64,000 nt of DNA from Tetrahymena thermophila SB210 (lineage: Eukaryota; Ciliophora; Oligohymenophorea; Hymenostomatida; Tetrahymenidae): positions 62,001 through 126,000 of the forward strand of contig NW_002476217.1 in assembly GCF_000189635.1 (NCBI RefSeq), written 5' to 3'. The notes under the pieces were generated by a model, which saw only the letters and a program-made list of their open reading frames with translations, was not told where the DNA came from and made no database searches. Positions 15,001-27,493 of the stretch are shown one piece after another. The position numbers were made by a program, and so were the translations under genes. The stretch's first letter is position 1. Every line of letters starts with the position of its first letter.

Positions 15001-18000
15001 TAAACAGATCTCAAGGATAAGGAATAATTTAGATAAATTAAAGCTAAGAGAAAAGAAAGGATTAAATTACCTCTAATGATTCATTTGCTAATAGATAATT
15101 TATTTCTGAATAAAAGGAATAAGGAATTAACGAAAATAATGACCTACCATATAAAAGTAATATGGGAATTATAAATGATAATTTAAGTTATCCTTCTAGT
15201 CAAATACAAGGTTTGTAATACTCTTCCTATTAATCTAGACCAAACTAATCTCCTGATAATAAATAATAATCAATAAATATGAGTAGCTCATTTTAAGCAT
15301 AAGATCCCTTTAATAGAAGCTCATATAATAAATCAATGGAATTTTTAAACAAATCTGGGTAACACTTAACTAGCTCTTTAGAAAATAAAGATTAAATCCC
15401 TTAAAATATTGCTGATCAAATGAATAAATAATAAACGAATTAAATTTATCAAACTTAGCCCTATAATTAACCCTATTTCCCTACGAATTCTAACAATTAA
15501 ATTGAAAGCAAATAAAATTATGTAATAGATATACCATCTGATTTAAATAAGACCGAATAGTCTGATAAGAAGAAGTCTAAGAGTCCAAATAAATTTGAGG
15601 AGAGTTAATCTTTGTTTGGAGAAAAGGCTCCATTAGGAAATTACTCCATACCAAAAACATATTAAAGTAAATCATCTGCCTTTGATAATATCTCTTATGT
15701 AAATAACCCTCAAGTAAAAAGTAATGCTTTAAATGAGGGTTCTTTTGGAGCTCCTAAATATTAAAATACCTAATCTATATCTTCTGCTTCTTACCAATCT
15801 TCACCCCCAAATAAATAGTAAGCTAGTATTAACATAAGTTAAGATATTAGCTCAGGTAACCAATTAAAGTATATTATTCCCTTAAATTCAGAGGATGCTA
15901 AAAATAGAGAAAAATATTTACTTAACTAGCCTAACCAATCAGTTGAATACTATTCAGCTGGATCTGTAAATTAATACCCATAAGCTAGTGTTTAAAATTA
16001 ATAAAATTTAGAGAATAGTTTAAGATCATAGAGTTCACCTTAAAAAAATATTTAAAGTTAATTTTAGAATGATTTATAAGAGAGACAATCATCCCTTCCT
16101 CCAAAATAATAAGTTTCAACCTTATAAGAATAAATGTAAATTCCAGTTGCAAATGTTGGAAATATTGGTCAGAAAGAAGTAAGTAAATAAGCTCTAACTT
16201 AAAGCAGCGAAAATGAAAGAACAGGATAGCAAAAGGATAATTATTAAATAAATGAAGCTTAGCACAGATTAAATACTGACTAGTGGTCTCTAGATTAGAA
16301 TTTCTAAGGCTTGCAAGCTCCTAAGATGCTTAATAGCTAAAGTAGCTAGTCAAATAATAGATATACTACTCCTATGTAAACTGCTTAGTTTAATAGCTAA
16401 AGTTTTGATGAGCTAAGTGATGCGAGCAGAAAGCAGGAATAAAAAATTAATAATGACAATATGTCATTTTCATAATTAGGAAATAGTCAATAAAAAACTT
16501 AAAGATAAAATTCACCATTGAAATCATAAAATCAAGGTACTTTGAATTAATTATCTGAAAGAGAGTAAGTTCCTGTAAGCAACTAATAATAAATGTCTAT
16601 TCCTTCCTCATCTTAAAAAGATATGCAAGATATCTCTGAATTGCCAGAGGAGTTCAAAAAATAATCTAAATATTAATATCATAATCTTGGAGTTACACCT
16701 TTACCAGGAACAGTAAATAATAACAAATAAAATAGCCAATAAGGACTTAATAGTTTTAGTATGGATAATAAGAGCTTGAATTAGCAAAATCCTTTAGATG
16801 ATTCATATAGAACCGTTTCACAGAATGATGGTAGAGAACCTTAATCATCTTCTTTATTTAACCCTTTAATGTCAGCAAATACCAAAAATTAAATGAGTAA
16901 AAATAAAACTAATGACAACACATCTCAATGGTATTCATAAAACAACGACTCAAATTATCAAACTTTCTAGAGTCCATAATAAAATTAATCCTCTTCTAGT
17001 GTTCAACAATAGCAATAACAAGATTAGCATAACTTTATTACAAAACCTAGCAAAAATGCATAATTATTCTCAAGAGTTTCTGAGTTCCCATATTAACAAT
17101 AAAATACTTCTTATTTAGTAAAAGGATTTGAAGATGATAGGATTTCAAATTAAAATATTTAACAGTAGTCAAATTAATCTCAAAATTAATAGAAATAAAA
17201 TGATTCTTTAAAGAATTCATACGTAGAATAAAAAATTCGTGCATCTGATATAGAAGAATAAGGAAAACAATAAAATTAAGGCTTATCTCCCCTGCCTAAA
17301 TAGAATTAGTATTATCCAGGTCCTTAATATAACTCTATTAACAATGAAGATGAAGTAAATTATAGAACTATAGTCTCTCATGGATCTGTCAGCACCTAAG
17401 GTTTGAGTGCTTAAAAGTAATACTAATCTCAAAGATAAGGAGATATCTCATAGAATTAATCATTTAATGACTCACCTAGCAAGAATATTCGTAGAATAAA
17501 TTAAGGAAATAGTGGTCAACCAAATCAGATTAGGGAAAGACTAGATAATATCAGGAATATTGAAAGCAAAATTAAATAGTTAAGTGAAAACATTATGACT
17601 GCAGTTAATGAATCATAATAGTAAATCAAGTTGGGTGAGCAGTCATATGACAGCGTGAGAGAAGAAAGCAAAGATCAAGTTCCTGAAAACTATGAAGAAA
17701 CAACTTTCCGCAATCAAGATTTCAAAGAAAGTTATAAGAAATCTAGGGCATAACAAAAATAACCTTATTAGAATGAATCTGTCTAAAATAGAGGAAACTA
17801 AAGCAGGTATAATTAAGATGTTGAAGGAAGTCTTGTTTACGATAATGCAAAATAATCTCATCGTCACTCACCTTATTCACAAATGTTTGGGCATTCTGAC
17901 AATTCAACAACTTACATACCTTTTAATAGTCCTAATTAAATATCTCCTTTAATCTTCCCTAATGATTCTAACTAGTTCTCTTTATATCCTAATTCTTAAA

Positions 18001-19331
18001 ACAATATTCCCTTGTCATATGTATAATAGAAAACAAAATCAGCTCCCTTAGTTCCTGGCGATCATAGATACCATTCCCAACCTCACTAAATGCAAAACAT
18101 TAACTTAAGTAACTCAACATAATATCACAACTAAGCACCTTAATAAGGCACTTAATATCAAAGATAGAATGCTTAAATATAGTACGTTCCATAGTAGCAT
18201 TAATCCCATATTTATAGCCCTATTAAACTACAATAAAGCACTTCAGCTTCTCCTTACAGATAATAAGTTCTAATAAGAACTCCAGTGTAATAACAAACAT
18301 CTCCTATTTAGCAAAGTTACCAAATACCAGGATAAATACGTCAAGTAGTATAATCAACATCTCCTTATGGAAATAACTAAAAGAAATAACTTTCACCAAT
18401 ACAATCAAGTAATTTTATAAAATAATTTTAGCTTTTTAATTTAATTTCAAAAATAAAAATTTTATTTATTAACAAATATTTTTTAAATAACTAAGGTCAT
18501 TCTGGATTATCTAACAATTAAAATAACACTCCAATCAGATTAGTTTAAAAAGAAGTTATTTATAAAACACAATCTCCAATAATTATTTCTGATCACTAAT
18601 AAAGGTCTATATCAGCAAATAGATTAGCAACAGAAGTAATAAATCAAAGTGTAAATAATTTAAACTAAACAGTTGTTTCATAAGGTATTTCTCCACTTAG
18701 AAATCCCTAATAAGATGATAGCTTTGTAATGAAATAATCTAAAGGTTTTAACTTAAGCTAAAGCATAGTATCCCCAGTACCTGGAACAGGATAACATATA
18801 ATAATTTCTCCTATTCGCGATAATTATATGTATCATAGTTTAGCAATGTCAAGATAAATTCCTTTATCTCCTAACATAAATCCTCTAAGTTCAAGTATTG
18901 CTAATGGAAACAGTCCATAAGTTTCAAAGACTCCACTTGAATTTATAAAATTCTATACTCCATAAAAGGTAAATTAGCATAATATAATTTTTTTTTTTTT
19001 CTAAATTATTTTTTTAATTATAAAGCAACAAATGTTCCGTTCTGAAAGACTTCATACTGCAAGCCCAGAAAAGAAAAACCTCAAAGAAAGTAAATTTACA
19101 TAATCTTTAATATGCATGAATTAATATTTTTTTTTTACTAAAGTTGAGAAAATATAGTAGAAAACAAAAACAAGAACTTTCCTTAGCTGTTGTAAAAATG
19201 AAAATACAGATGAAGGAGAAGTAGAAATTGAACAAAGTTAAGGAAACCTTTTAACTTTACAATAAATAAAATAACAGCAGCTTCAATAACAAAAAGAGAA
19301 GGAAGATGAAAATAATTGTAATATTTACTGA
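2..19331 (+). CDS. Giant MORN-like / Gln-Asn-Ser-rich protein, 5' end outside window
   Basis: Function unknown. Proposed exons: 2-206, 418-18408, 18496-18968, 19026-19089, 19144-19331; introns of 211, 87, 57 and 54 bp; 6,306 residues in the window, ending at TGA 19329. The first 68 residues and about residues 100-190 carry MORN-like motifs (YEGYWNNG, LYDGLLKNGKFNGRG). After that the frame stays open for 17 kb and is dominated by Gln, Asn, Ser, Lys, with frequent Ser-Pro or Thr-Pro steps such as QSPY and SPLQQ, so it is probably mostly disordered and a candidate CDK/MAPK substrate or scaffold. The 87-bp intron is a multiple of three and could also be read through; its Phe/Leu/Ile-rich translation argues for splicing. 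The first junction is less certain: a TGA at 278 and an ATG at 432 would allow two separate MORN-like genes instead. MORN proteins often act at membranes or the cortex; applying that here is inference. Confidence 0.72.
13771..14160 (+). repeat. In-frame 210-bp tandem duplication inside the giant gene
   Basis: The segment starting at 13771 recurs from 13981, a period of exactly 210 bp or 70 codons. Both copies begin with a GISTN motif and share NEQSKYQNQ and EQQKQ blocks. The copies differ at scattered positions, so the event is not very recent. The reading frame is kept, as expected for repeat growth in a disordered region. Confidence 0.8.
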
Positions 19332-19798
19332 AATAAAAAATTAATTTGATTATAATTTAATCTCACATATAAATTTTAATTATTATTGTAAATAAATATT
19401 TTTATAAAAATTGTTTAATTTTGAAAATTATTTTATAATTTTAATTTTAAAATTTCTTTCGATAAAATAAATAGCTAATTTATTTTTAAATTTGTTCATG
19501 TTCAATATTAAAAATAATTAATAAAAACTGTGTTTTGAATTATAATTTATTTCATTGTATTTAAAATTTAGTATGAATTTACTTTTTAAATATAATTTTT
19601 ATTTGAAAATTAATAATTTTAATAATAAAATCATTTTTTTAATATATAAACAAACAAAAAAACCAAAATATGCTTAATAATTGAGTGAGAATACCATTAA
19701 ATAAAACTTTAGATTATTATTTTAACTTTATATTAATAAATATGAGTTTAATATCTCTAATTTTTAATTTATTCTAACTAAATTTTTATATTTATAAT
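19332..19798. other. AT-rich spacer between convergent genes
   Basis: The region holds the 3' ends of two convergent genes. I see no open frame of coding character, no RNA gene and no repeat other than A/T runs. Confidence 0.7.
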
Positions 19799-21698
19799 TC
19801 ATTAAATTTTATCCAGCAAATATGAAGAAACACTATACAAGTCGTTATCTGGGTTATTTTGAATCTACTAAATAATTTGTTTTGAGTTAATTCTTTATAT
19901 AAGAGATAATATGTGGTTTTCTTCGTAATTGTTTTAATTTTAACAATATTCACCATAACTTATTAAAGATTTAACTGCTTCAAGTAAAGATACCAAAACA
20001 TTTTGATAATCTTTATCTTCAATTTTTTCAAATATAAATTTTATTAAATCTGATTCAGGAAATCTTTCCAAAATAATTTCTATGAACTCTATGTCGTTTA
20101 TTATTAATGCATTTAATATAGAAACGTAAGCCCATTTTCTTACCTATTTAAATAGATAAAATTAAAAAATAAATAGTTTATTTAAGAATTACACTTTTAT
20201 GATCTTAGAAAGCAGAATCTAAAATAGATTCCCAGAAAATTAAATCACTTAAATACTCTTTTAGCCCTTCAACATTAGAAAAAACAAATAAATTTGAAAC
20301 AGCCCACATAGATTCTGATCTAACCTCTTTTTTTGGATGCTTGATTAATATTTTTAAAGACTCAAAAATATCATTTTGCACTAAAATCTGAATAAAATTT
20401 AAAATAAATAAATAAATATATTTTATTATTATTTTTACTTTAAAAAATTACTTATGTAGTTTTGATGTTTCCTGATAAAAGTAAGCCAAATATTTATGAT
20501 ATATTAATAGCAATGCTATTAAATTTTTAATTTAACTATATCTGTTTAACTATTTCAATCATATTTGCTAATAATCTTTAATATTCTAAAACGAAATTCT
20601 CATAAATATCTTCAGAATCTTCTTTGTTCAAAATAGTATAAATACTTTCTAATAAATTATTTAAAGCTGTGTTATCTGATTCTTCATTTAATTATGAAGA
20701 CAAATGAATCTCAATTAACTCATCAATAGGGATTAAAAATTCAGTGGCCTAAATATTTTTTAATTTAATATTTTATTTTTTGAATAAATTTTAATTGATT
20801 TACCTCAGAATATACAATACTGCTTTGAATGACAATTTATTTTATTATTGAAGAAAGATCTAAAACAATTTCATTTGAGATTGGATATGTAGTAACAAGG
20901 CTTATAATTTCTTGTGCAATAAATCTTTCCATTAGAAACTTGATATTATCTACATCTTCTTGGATAATATTGTTAATTGTTGTTAAACACTTTTAATAAT
21001 AGCAATTTAAAAAATATTATTTCATATAAATATTTATTAATTTATAAATACATATTCTCTTATCTGCATGCTTTCTGAGTATAATAGCTAAAGTAAGGAA
21101 TTCATAATGTCTTAATTAGAAAAGTATTTCATTTGCTGTTAATCGCAATAATATGTAATATTAAGGAGAAGAGCTAATGCACTTTTAGCAAGCTCTTAGT
21201 CATTAAAATCACAATTTGGCTATTATCCTAAGACTATTAAATATTATATTGTACTTGATATTTGTGTTAGCTATTCAATATCTTAGTTATAAGATCCATC
21301 TAATAAATAAGCTATCAAACTATCAACAGCTACTTGGGCTTATTGTTTTGAATGCTAATTGAGCGAAAGCAAAATTTTGATATTTTCCTTTAACTTTATA
21401 TAGAGATTAAATAAATAATTTTTTCATAATACTAAAAATTTACTAGTGATAGTTAAATTTCATATTCTTTATTGTTATTTTTAAATCCTTGATTATCTTA
21501 TTTATCTACTTCATAATAATTTTTTGGTTAATGCTACTAACCATTTAATAATTTCATTCTCTTTTGCTATATCAGCTGTTTATTCTTAGATTACCTAATC
21601 TATATCCTAAATTTCTCTTTCTTTGCCTTTATGGCTTCTTGTATAACATCCCTATCTTCATCTTCATAGATTTCTTAGCCTTAGTAAATTTCCTCCAT
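19799..21698 (-). CDS. Divergent importin-alpha-like ARM-repeat protein
   Basis: Predicted nuclear import adaptor of 539 residues, the usual importin-alpha length. Exons, in transcript order: 21698-21444, 21393-21052, 20989-20804, 20748-20452, 20387-20193, 20143-19799; five introns of 49-64 bp, all in phase 0. Residues 16-51 look like an importin-beta-binding domain: basic runs KAKKEKFR and QQKRMK. The rest is helical ARM-type sequence. One canonical Trp/Asn pair is visible in EVRSESMWAVSNL (W388, N392), matching the lysine-rich helix and Trp/Asn array of a late ARM repeat. The corresponding helix of an earlier repeat reads ALLLNIT, with Leu in place of Trp. Loss of most Trp/Asn pairs suggests altered or narrow cargo choice. 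Tetrahymena is known to have many importin-alpha paralogues, some specific for one of its two nuclei; which class this is cannot be told here. The start fits an AAAATGG context, with no better upstream Met. Confidence 0.85.
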
Positions 21699-22571
21699 TT
21701 TATAAATTTAGCAAAAAATAATATCTGCAATTTTTTAGATAATAAATTTAGAATTTTTGCAAACTAAAAATCACAAAATTAAAAAATTCTGAAAATTTTG
21801 ATGAATGCTGAATTTATTATTATATTTAATTTGTTTAACTTTCAAAAAAGCGCAAAAAATTTTAGATATTTAGAAACAAACAAACAAATATATTGCTGTT
21901 CACAAAACTTTGCTTTGATTAATAGAAATATTAATAGAAATAAATGATAACTTTATTTATTTGAATATTGGAATGTTAATTATATCTTTCAATCAAATAT
22001 TAAGATTCTTTAAGCTTTCTTTTATTATAAAATTAACTTCATTTTAATAAAAAAATATGTTATACAAAAAAATAATTGCTTAAAATATCAAACTAACATT
22101 TTAGATTGAAATTAAAAGTGCTTTTAAAATAATTTTAAACGAATATGTTTGCAACTCTATTTCGAATTTTTTAAAATTTAATTTAAAATATAAATAACAA
22201 ACTGTATGTATGTATTTATGCATGCATATTTGAGAGAAGAAGGAAAATCCTTTAAAATGATAAATAAAAGTAAAATAAATAAATAAATTGGAAGGAAGCA
22301 CAATGATAATTTATTATTGTAAATTTAAAAGAGAAGAGTAGCTTCTCATTCATTAAAACAAAAGAATTTTTTTTACTTGTTTCATGAGTGAGTGATTAAA
22401 GAAATAAATAAATAAATTAATAAATTGAAGGATGTTTATAGCAGCTTGATATTTAGTAAGTGTTTGGGATATCTTAATCTAATAACTTAGATTAGAAGAA
22501 ATAAGAAATAAAAAAGCAAGAAGAAAAGATAAAAATATTAATAAAGATAAAGTAAGAAAAAGTAATAGAAG
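21699..22571. other. Divergent intergenic region, likely two promoters
   Basis: This 870-bp spacer separates two divergently transcribed genes and must hold both 5' regions. It is AT-rich with short tetranucleotide runs (AAAC near 21880, AAAT near 22270 and 22400). No conserved promoter motif could be named by eye. Confidence 0.55.
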
Positions 22572-23036
22572 ATGTCTTGCACAACTCGTAGATTTATTGA
22601 CGAAAAGGAAAAGTTAGAATATAGCAGAGGCTACAACTAATAAGAATTAGAAGCCTCTAAATTAAGAAAGGACTTTGTTAAAAAGTATATTGTTGATTTC
22701 GATACTACATTATACAAGACCCAAGTCGAAAGAGATTGGGCTTATATTGCTAAGAGAGAATATCGTTATGAAGTTTAATTGAAGAGTATTGGTTACGGTG
22801 GAGCCCTTGCTAACGCTGTTCTTTTATGGAGAATCTATGCTAATAAAAAGATGGTCTTCTGGCCTATCCCCATCGTTGGTGCCCTTGGTTACCTTTACTT
22901 CCAACCTGTCTTCTTCCAAAAGTCTAACAAAAGATTCTTCGATATGTGCAATGTTGGTGAAGAATACTACCTTGGTAGAGAAAGAAATAAAATTCTTCGT
23001 GAATGCAACAAGATCCTTAATGTAGAAGATTTCTGA
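22572..23036 (+). CDS. Small two-helix membrane protein, probably highly expressed
   Basis: Single exon, 154 residues, ATG 22572 to TGA 23034. I do not recognise the family. Residues about 1-72 are charged and helical. Two hydrophobic stretches follow, about residues 73-93 (SIGYGGALANAVLLW) and 97-118 (VFWPIPIVGALGYLYF), with a short basic link, then a charged C-terminal tail. The sequence is clearly richer in GC than its surroundings and prefers codons such as GCC, CTT, ATC, CAA and TTC, with only three TAA glutamines. In Tetrahymena this bias marks abundantly expressed genes. The two-helix hairpin with charged tails would suit a small accessory subunit of a mitochondrial inner-membrane complex, but that is inference only. 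There is no obvious cleavable signal peptide. Confidence 0.85.
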
Positions 23037-24120
23037 GATACTTTAGTTTAGAGAAATCAATAAACAAAATTAGGTCAAAAATGCATGCAAATGAGAATTT
23101 AGGGGAATTATAGATAATATAAAAGCAATAGTATTTTAAGGATATTTAGCTGAGCGTAGAGTTTTTACTAAAACTCATGGTTGAATGGCAGACATAAAAT
23201 ATAATTAACAAAATCAAAATTTGATATAAATTAAATCTAAAAGATACACTAGTAAAGCTACAATTAGATATTAATAATGCCATAAAATCATTTTTGCACT
23301 TACTTAGGAATTAATATCCATACGAATTGACTATCTTATCTTAATTTATACGTACCGATTTCACATTTTTCTTTCGCATGTATTTGTGTTGTTTCAAAAA
23401 ATTTCGAATCATTTTGTTATCTTAAATCCTCAAATTAATTTTCTCAATAAATTATTGCAATCAATATCAAAAATTCACATAGCTAAAAAGGAAGGCAAAG
23501 ATATTCATAAAATGTTGGCAATATCTTTTGTGCAATAGAAAAGGCATCACTCAGTATGTTTTAAATATTTAAATGTATAAATTGAAAGAGAAAAAAATGT
23601 TTTGACATTATTTTATAATAATTTCAATAAAATTAAACAAAACGATTGCATTTTTTCAACTATTTGAATAATTTTTAATTTAATTAGACAAAACAAGCAA
23701 TTTAATAGTTAGAATTTATGAAATAAAAAAATATCTTAAAAGCATGTGATAATGATTTTACAATTTATCAAGATAAATTCACAAAAAACACCTCTAATTG
23801 CTTAATGAAATATTAAATCCAATCTACTAAAAAGAAAAAATTTATTTTTCATAAATTAAACTATCAGAAAAATTAATTAAGAAGATTAAGATATTTGTTA
23901 GCTATGGTAATTTTTAAAACATAAATTTTTTAATATTTTAAAAGATATTTTTAATTTTATGTTAGATTACTATTGAATTATTCTTAATGATAATAACCTC
24001 TAAAAGTCAAATCCATTTTATTTATTGACTAACTAAGTCTTAAGGAACTATCTATTATTATCCTCTTTTTATAAATATTTTTATATTAAGTTGAATCAAA
24101 CTAAAATCTAGCAAACTAAT
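23037..24120. other. AT-rich spacer between convergent genes
   Basis: About 1.1 kb between the 3' ends of two convergent genes. I found no frame with coding composition on either strand and no RNA gene. Confidence 0.6.
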
Positions 24121-26835
24121 TCAAATCTATTCTTTTGTTCTAAAATATGCTCCATCCCCTTCTAATTAAGGTTCTATTTTATGTAATTTAATTTAGTCTT
24201 ATATTTATAATTTATATAATATTTTTACAAGTTGGAATACACATTGTTAGCATATTTCTTCCAAATACTTCTCTAAGATTTTATATCAATCCAATATCGT
24301 ATTTCTTATTTTTAGAATAATAATTATTATTGAAAAGTTAAATTTTTAAATATAAAATATCAAAGGATAAATTTTGCCTTTCTTCATAAGAAATATAACA
24401 AATTTATTTTAAAATCAAAGGGAAAACTGTTTTTAAAAATTTATTGATTTTAATTGGTATTTTATTTTTTCAGAAAAAAATCATTTAATATATTTACAGA
24501 AGAATCAGATTTCTTTTCACAGAATTCTATTGTTGTTTTATTTTAAATGATTAACCTTTATATTATTTAAAATTAATAAGTTAAGTATTTGTTTTTAAAC
24601 TGAAATGCTATACCAAATATGGAAAAAAGTAAAGCAACAGATGAAGAAATTCATTGTAACTATAAAAAAGAATGAAAGAGCTATTTTAAACATATTCCAA
24701 TCTGATAGATTTTCCGTTACACATGCATCAAGGTAACACTATAAATATGTGAATGAGCAAAAGAATAATATAATAGCTATTTGATATTTAAGTAAAAATT
24801 ATTATAAATATTAAAGTTAAATTATATTTTTACTTGAAAAGCACAGCATATTTATAAAATATTTATAATTATAGTATCCTATGCAATTATCTACCCATTA
24901 GCAATGGTGATCCATTTTTAATATGCATTCTTTACATTATGTACAGTGATGAGTTCTAACAGGTTTTATTACTCTAATTAAAATAAATATTTGAATAATT
25001 AAAGATGAAAAAAAAATTAATTTTCTAAATTTTGAAGATAAAAAAATGATAAATTTAAACTAGGTATTTCATTTTATTATTATTATGTTTAATCTTTGAT
25101 ATCTATTTTGTTTTAATTTAAATAGATTGAAGAGAATAAAATTAAGAATTAAGTATTGTTAATTTTGTTTACTGGTAACACTTTTTACAAGGACGATAGT
25201 TTTTTTTATCTATTTCTTATTCTATATGCATTTTATACAACTATTGAAGAAGTCTATCGTATTCTTCTTAGTCATGAATTCCATAATATTAACCTAGAGG
25301 CACATCCCCTAATTCTTAATCTCTTCTTCCTTATTAAAGGAATTCAACATCTTCTTGCCTTTCATCTTTGTCGTCATAAACAACTTCTGACTCACTGTGT
25401 ATACTCATAACATCAATTTTTCTTACTTAAGGCTGATATCCAGCTTATTACTGATTAATTTACTACTGCTTAGTAGATTTCCTTTCCTGGTTTTAGCTTT
25501 CTTTTTCTTTATTTTCCTCTAATTATTCTTAGCTTGCTGTCTAGACTACATCAGGTTATTGTTCCATTTTCTCATCAACTTTTATTAAATTTTAATCTTC
25601 TTAATCATCTATCATATCCTAAGCCTCGTTATCCGAGTCATTCTTTTCGCTAAATACCATCTTATATTCTTAGTTTGGATGGGCATTGTGTTCCAAATCA
25701 GATTCATGAACTGGAATGATTTTTGAATCTTTTAAATTTAATTTTTAGAATTGCTTGAGTAAAAAAGTAAAATTGTTGAAAAATAATTTTTTAAATTAAT
25801 TGGATGATCTATTGATTATTCATTTGTTGAAGATAAAAATTTAAATTTAATAGCAAATAAATAGCTTACATCTTTAATTTTTTAAATACATCATTGAATA
25901 TTTTTGCTCAAACATTTACAAAAAACCCAATTCTTATTCTCTTAGGTTATCCTAGAATTATCTTATTTCTTCTTGCCATTTTATTGACTAAATTATTTAA
26001 AGAAAGTTAGTTAATTCATTTTTACTATTTGTGAGTAAGTATTCATTTTTGAATTATCATTAATAGCAAGAACAAACAAACAATATATTGATTTATTTAT
26101 ATTACACTTTTAACATTTCCAGGAGGAGTTGTAGAAGTTTTATATAAAGACCAAAGTTCAAAAATGAGTAATATATGCAAAATAATGAATATAACAGTTC
26201 CTTTAATTTAGCTATCTTTTAAATCAGCATCGTCTAAAAAGAAGTGATAAAACTTCTCTTGGAAAGCAAGGATTTAAATCAATATGGAATTACTGAAATC
26301 AATATTATCTTTATTATGAGAAGAATTCATTTACATAAATAGCTTTTACAAACCTTCCTCATTAAAATTTTCTAACTTATAATCTCCCAGCATAAGAGGC
26401 ACAATATAATTCTATATTTCATTATATAATAAAATAATTAAACACCATATTTGCGTTTGATACACTAAATAAATTTGTCTTAATTTTGTAAAGGCTATAT
26501 TAATAAAATAGATCACCCATCATTTATAAGTGCTTTTTAATTATTAAAATGGCCTTTTGATTTCTTATTTACAAATTCAAAGAAAGCTATTATGCTTCTT
26601 AAGTTGTAGAAAATTTATTTACGGATAGAATGCTATAGTAAATATATATGAAGATGCTACATAGTATGACTTGAGGTATTAAAGATCCTAATTTATAATA
26701 TGTTTCTAATTTTGGATTAGGTCTCCAATCCCTATTCCCTTTCGATTTTGCACAGCATTAAATACATCCACTGTCTCCATCTTTACTTTACCCTTGACCT
26801 ACATTTGCTTATGTATTACAATCAACTTAATGCAT
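24121..26835 (-). CDS. DHHC-type protein S-acyltransferase (palmitoyltransferase)
   Basis: Membrane enzyme that transfers palmitate to cysteines of target proteins. Nine exons in transcript order: 26835-26464, 26411-26106, 25987-25870, 25728-25173, 24973-24834, 24776-24614, 24555-24498, 24304-24229, 24173-24121; 613 residues. TM1 lies near 50-70 and TM2 near 195-214, followed by the usual Pro-Gly (TPPGNV). The cysteine-rich domain starts with CKKC (446-449), then KPVRTHHC, and the catalytic motif DHHC at 472-475. TM3 (490-512) and TM4 (528-553) follow, then TTIE at 559-562 and the C-terminal YDIG and GDG motifs. Oddities: DHHCQW replaces the common DHHCPW, there is one extra residue between CKKC and KP, and an acidic, Gln-rich linker of about 230 residues separates TM2 from the catalytic domain. 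Introns of 118, 141, 199 and 193 bp are long for this region. The ATG is the least certain point. Confidence 0.88.
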
Positions 26836-27493
26836 GATTGTAAACTATTATTCCCTAAAACTCTCCTCTCTTTCTTATACAAGAGTTTACTTTTTGTTTT
26901 CTTTGATTTTTATCAAACTCTTAATTAAAAGTACTAAAACGCATAAAAACACTTGATTTACTCTCTTCACTTCTTTATTAAATGAATGCATTAAAAACGG
27001 TTCATAATGAAAAATTAATTCATTTTATAACTAAATACATATCCTAACGCTAGTTATGTTACTAAAGAGTAGAATCTAATCATTATTTTATGAAATTATT
27101 TTTTTATCTTATTTAATCCAAAAATATGTAATTAAAGATTAGTTTTAAGTATTCAGAATTTTGGTCTTTTAAAATTACAAACATTATATAAAATATTGTT
27201 TTCTAAAGTTTAAACAAAAAAATTTAATTCAATTTAATTTTTTAAAATATAAAACAATTTAAATTTTTAAGTTATTTCTGCTTTCTGCTCATAAATAAAT
27301 TATATTTAATCTGATTTAATAAACTTAATTATTTTTCATAAATATTTTTGGATAAAAATTAAACATTTTTTAAATTGTTAAAGTTTCATAGCAAGATTAA
27401 ACAAGAAGTTTAGTATAAAGGAAGAAAAATTATTATCATAAAAAAATATAATTTTTAGTTTTCAAACAGTTAGATTTTATTTAGGTATAAATC
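26836..27493. other. Intergenic, AT-rich
   Basis: This stretch lies upstream of the DHHC gene and downstream of the next gene. It contains a pyrimidine-rich patch (26850-26930), probably 5' leader or promoter of the DHHC gene. No gene was seen. Confidence 0.5.

Noticed and set aside
22779..23036. Separate 85-residue gene
   Set aside because: It is the in-frame C-terminal part of the 154-residue protein starting at 22572, after a TAA glutamine.
25754..25979. Alternative start MARRNKIILG for the DHHC gene at 25979
   Set aside because: Another frame through the same bases joins in phase to an upstream exon with TM2 and the Pro-Gly motif, and gives a complete four-helix DHHC protein.
26412..26480. 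Alternative frame with a YQTQIW motif in the DHHC gene
   Set aside because: It resembles a common early motif of these enzymes but cannot be joined in phase to the first exon; the chosen 52-bp intron keeps all phases consistent.
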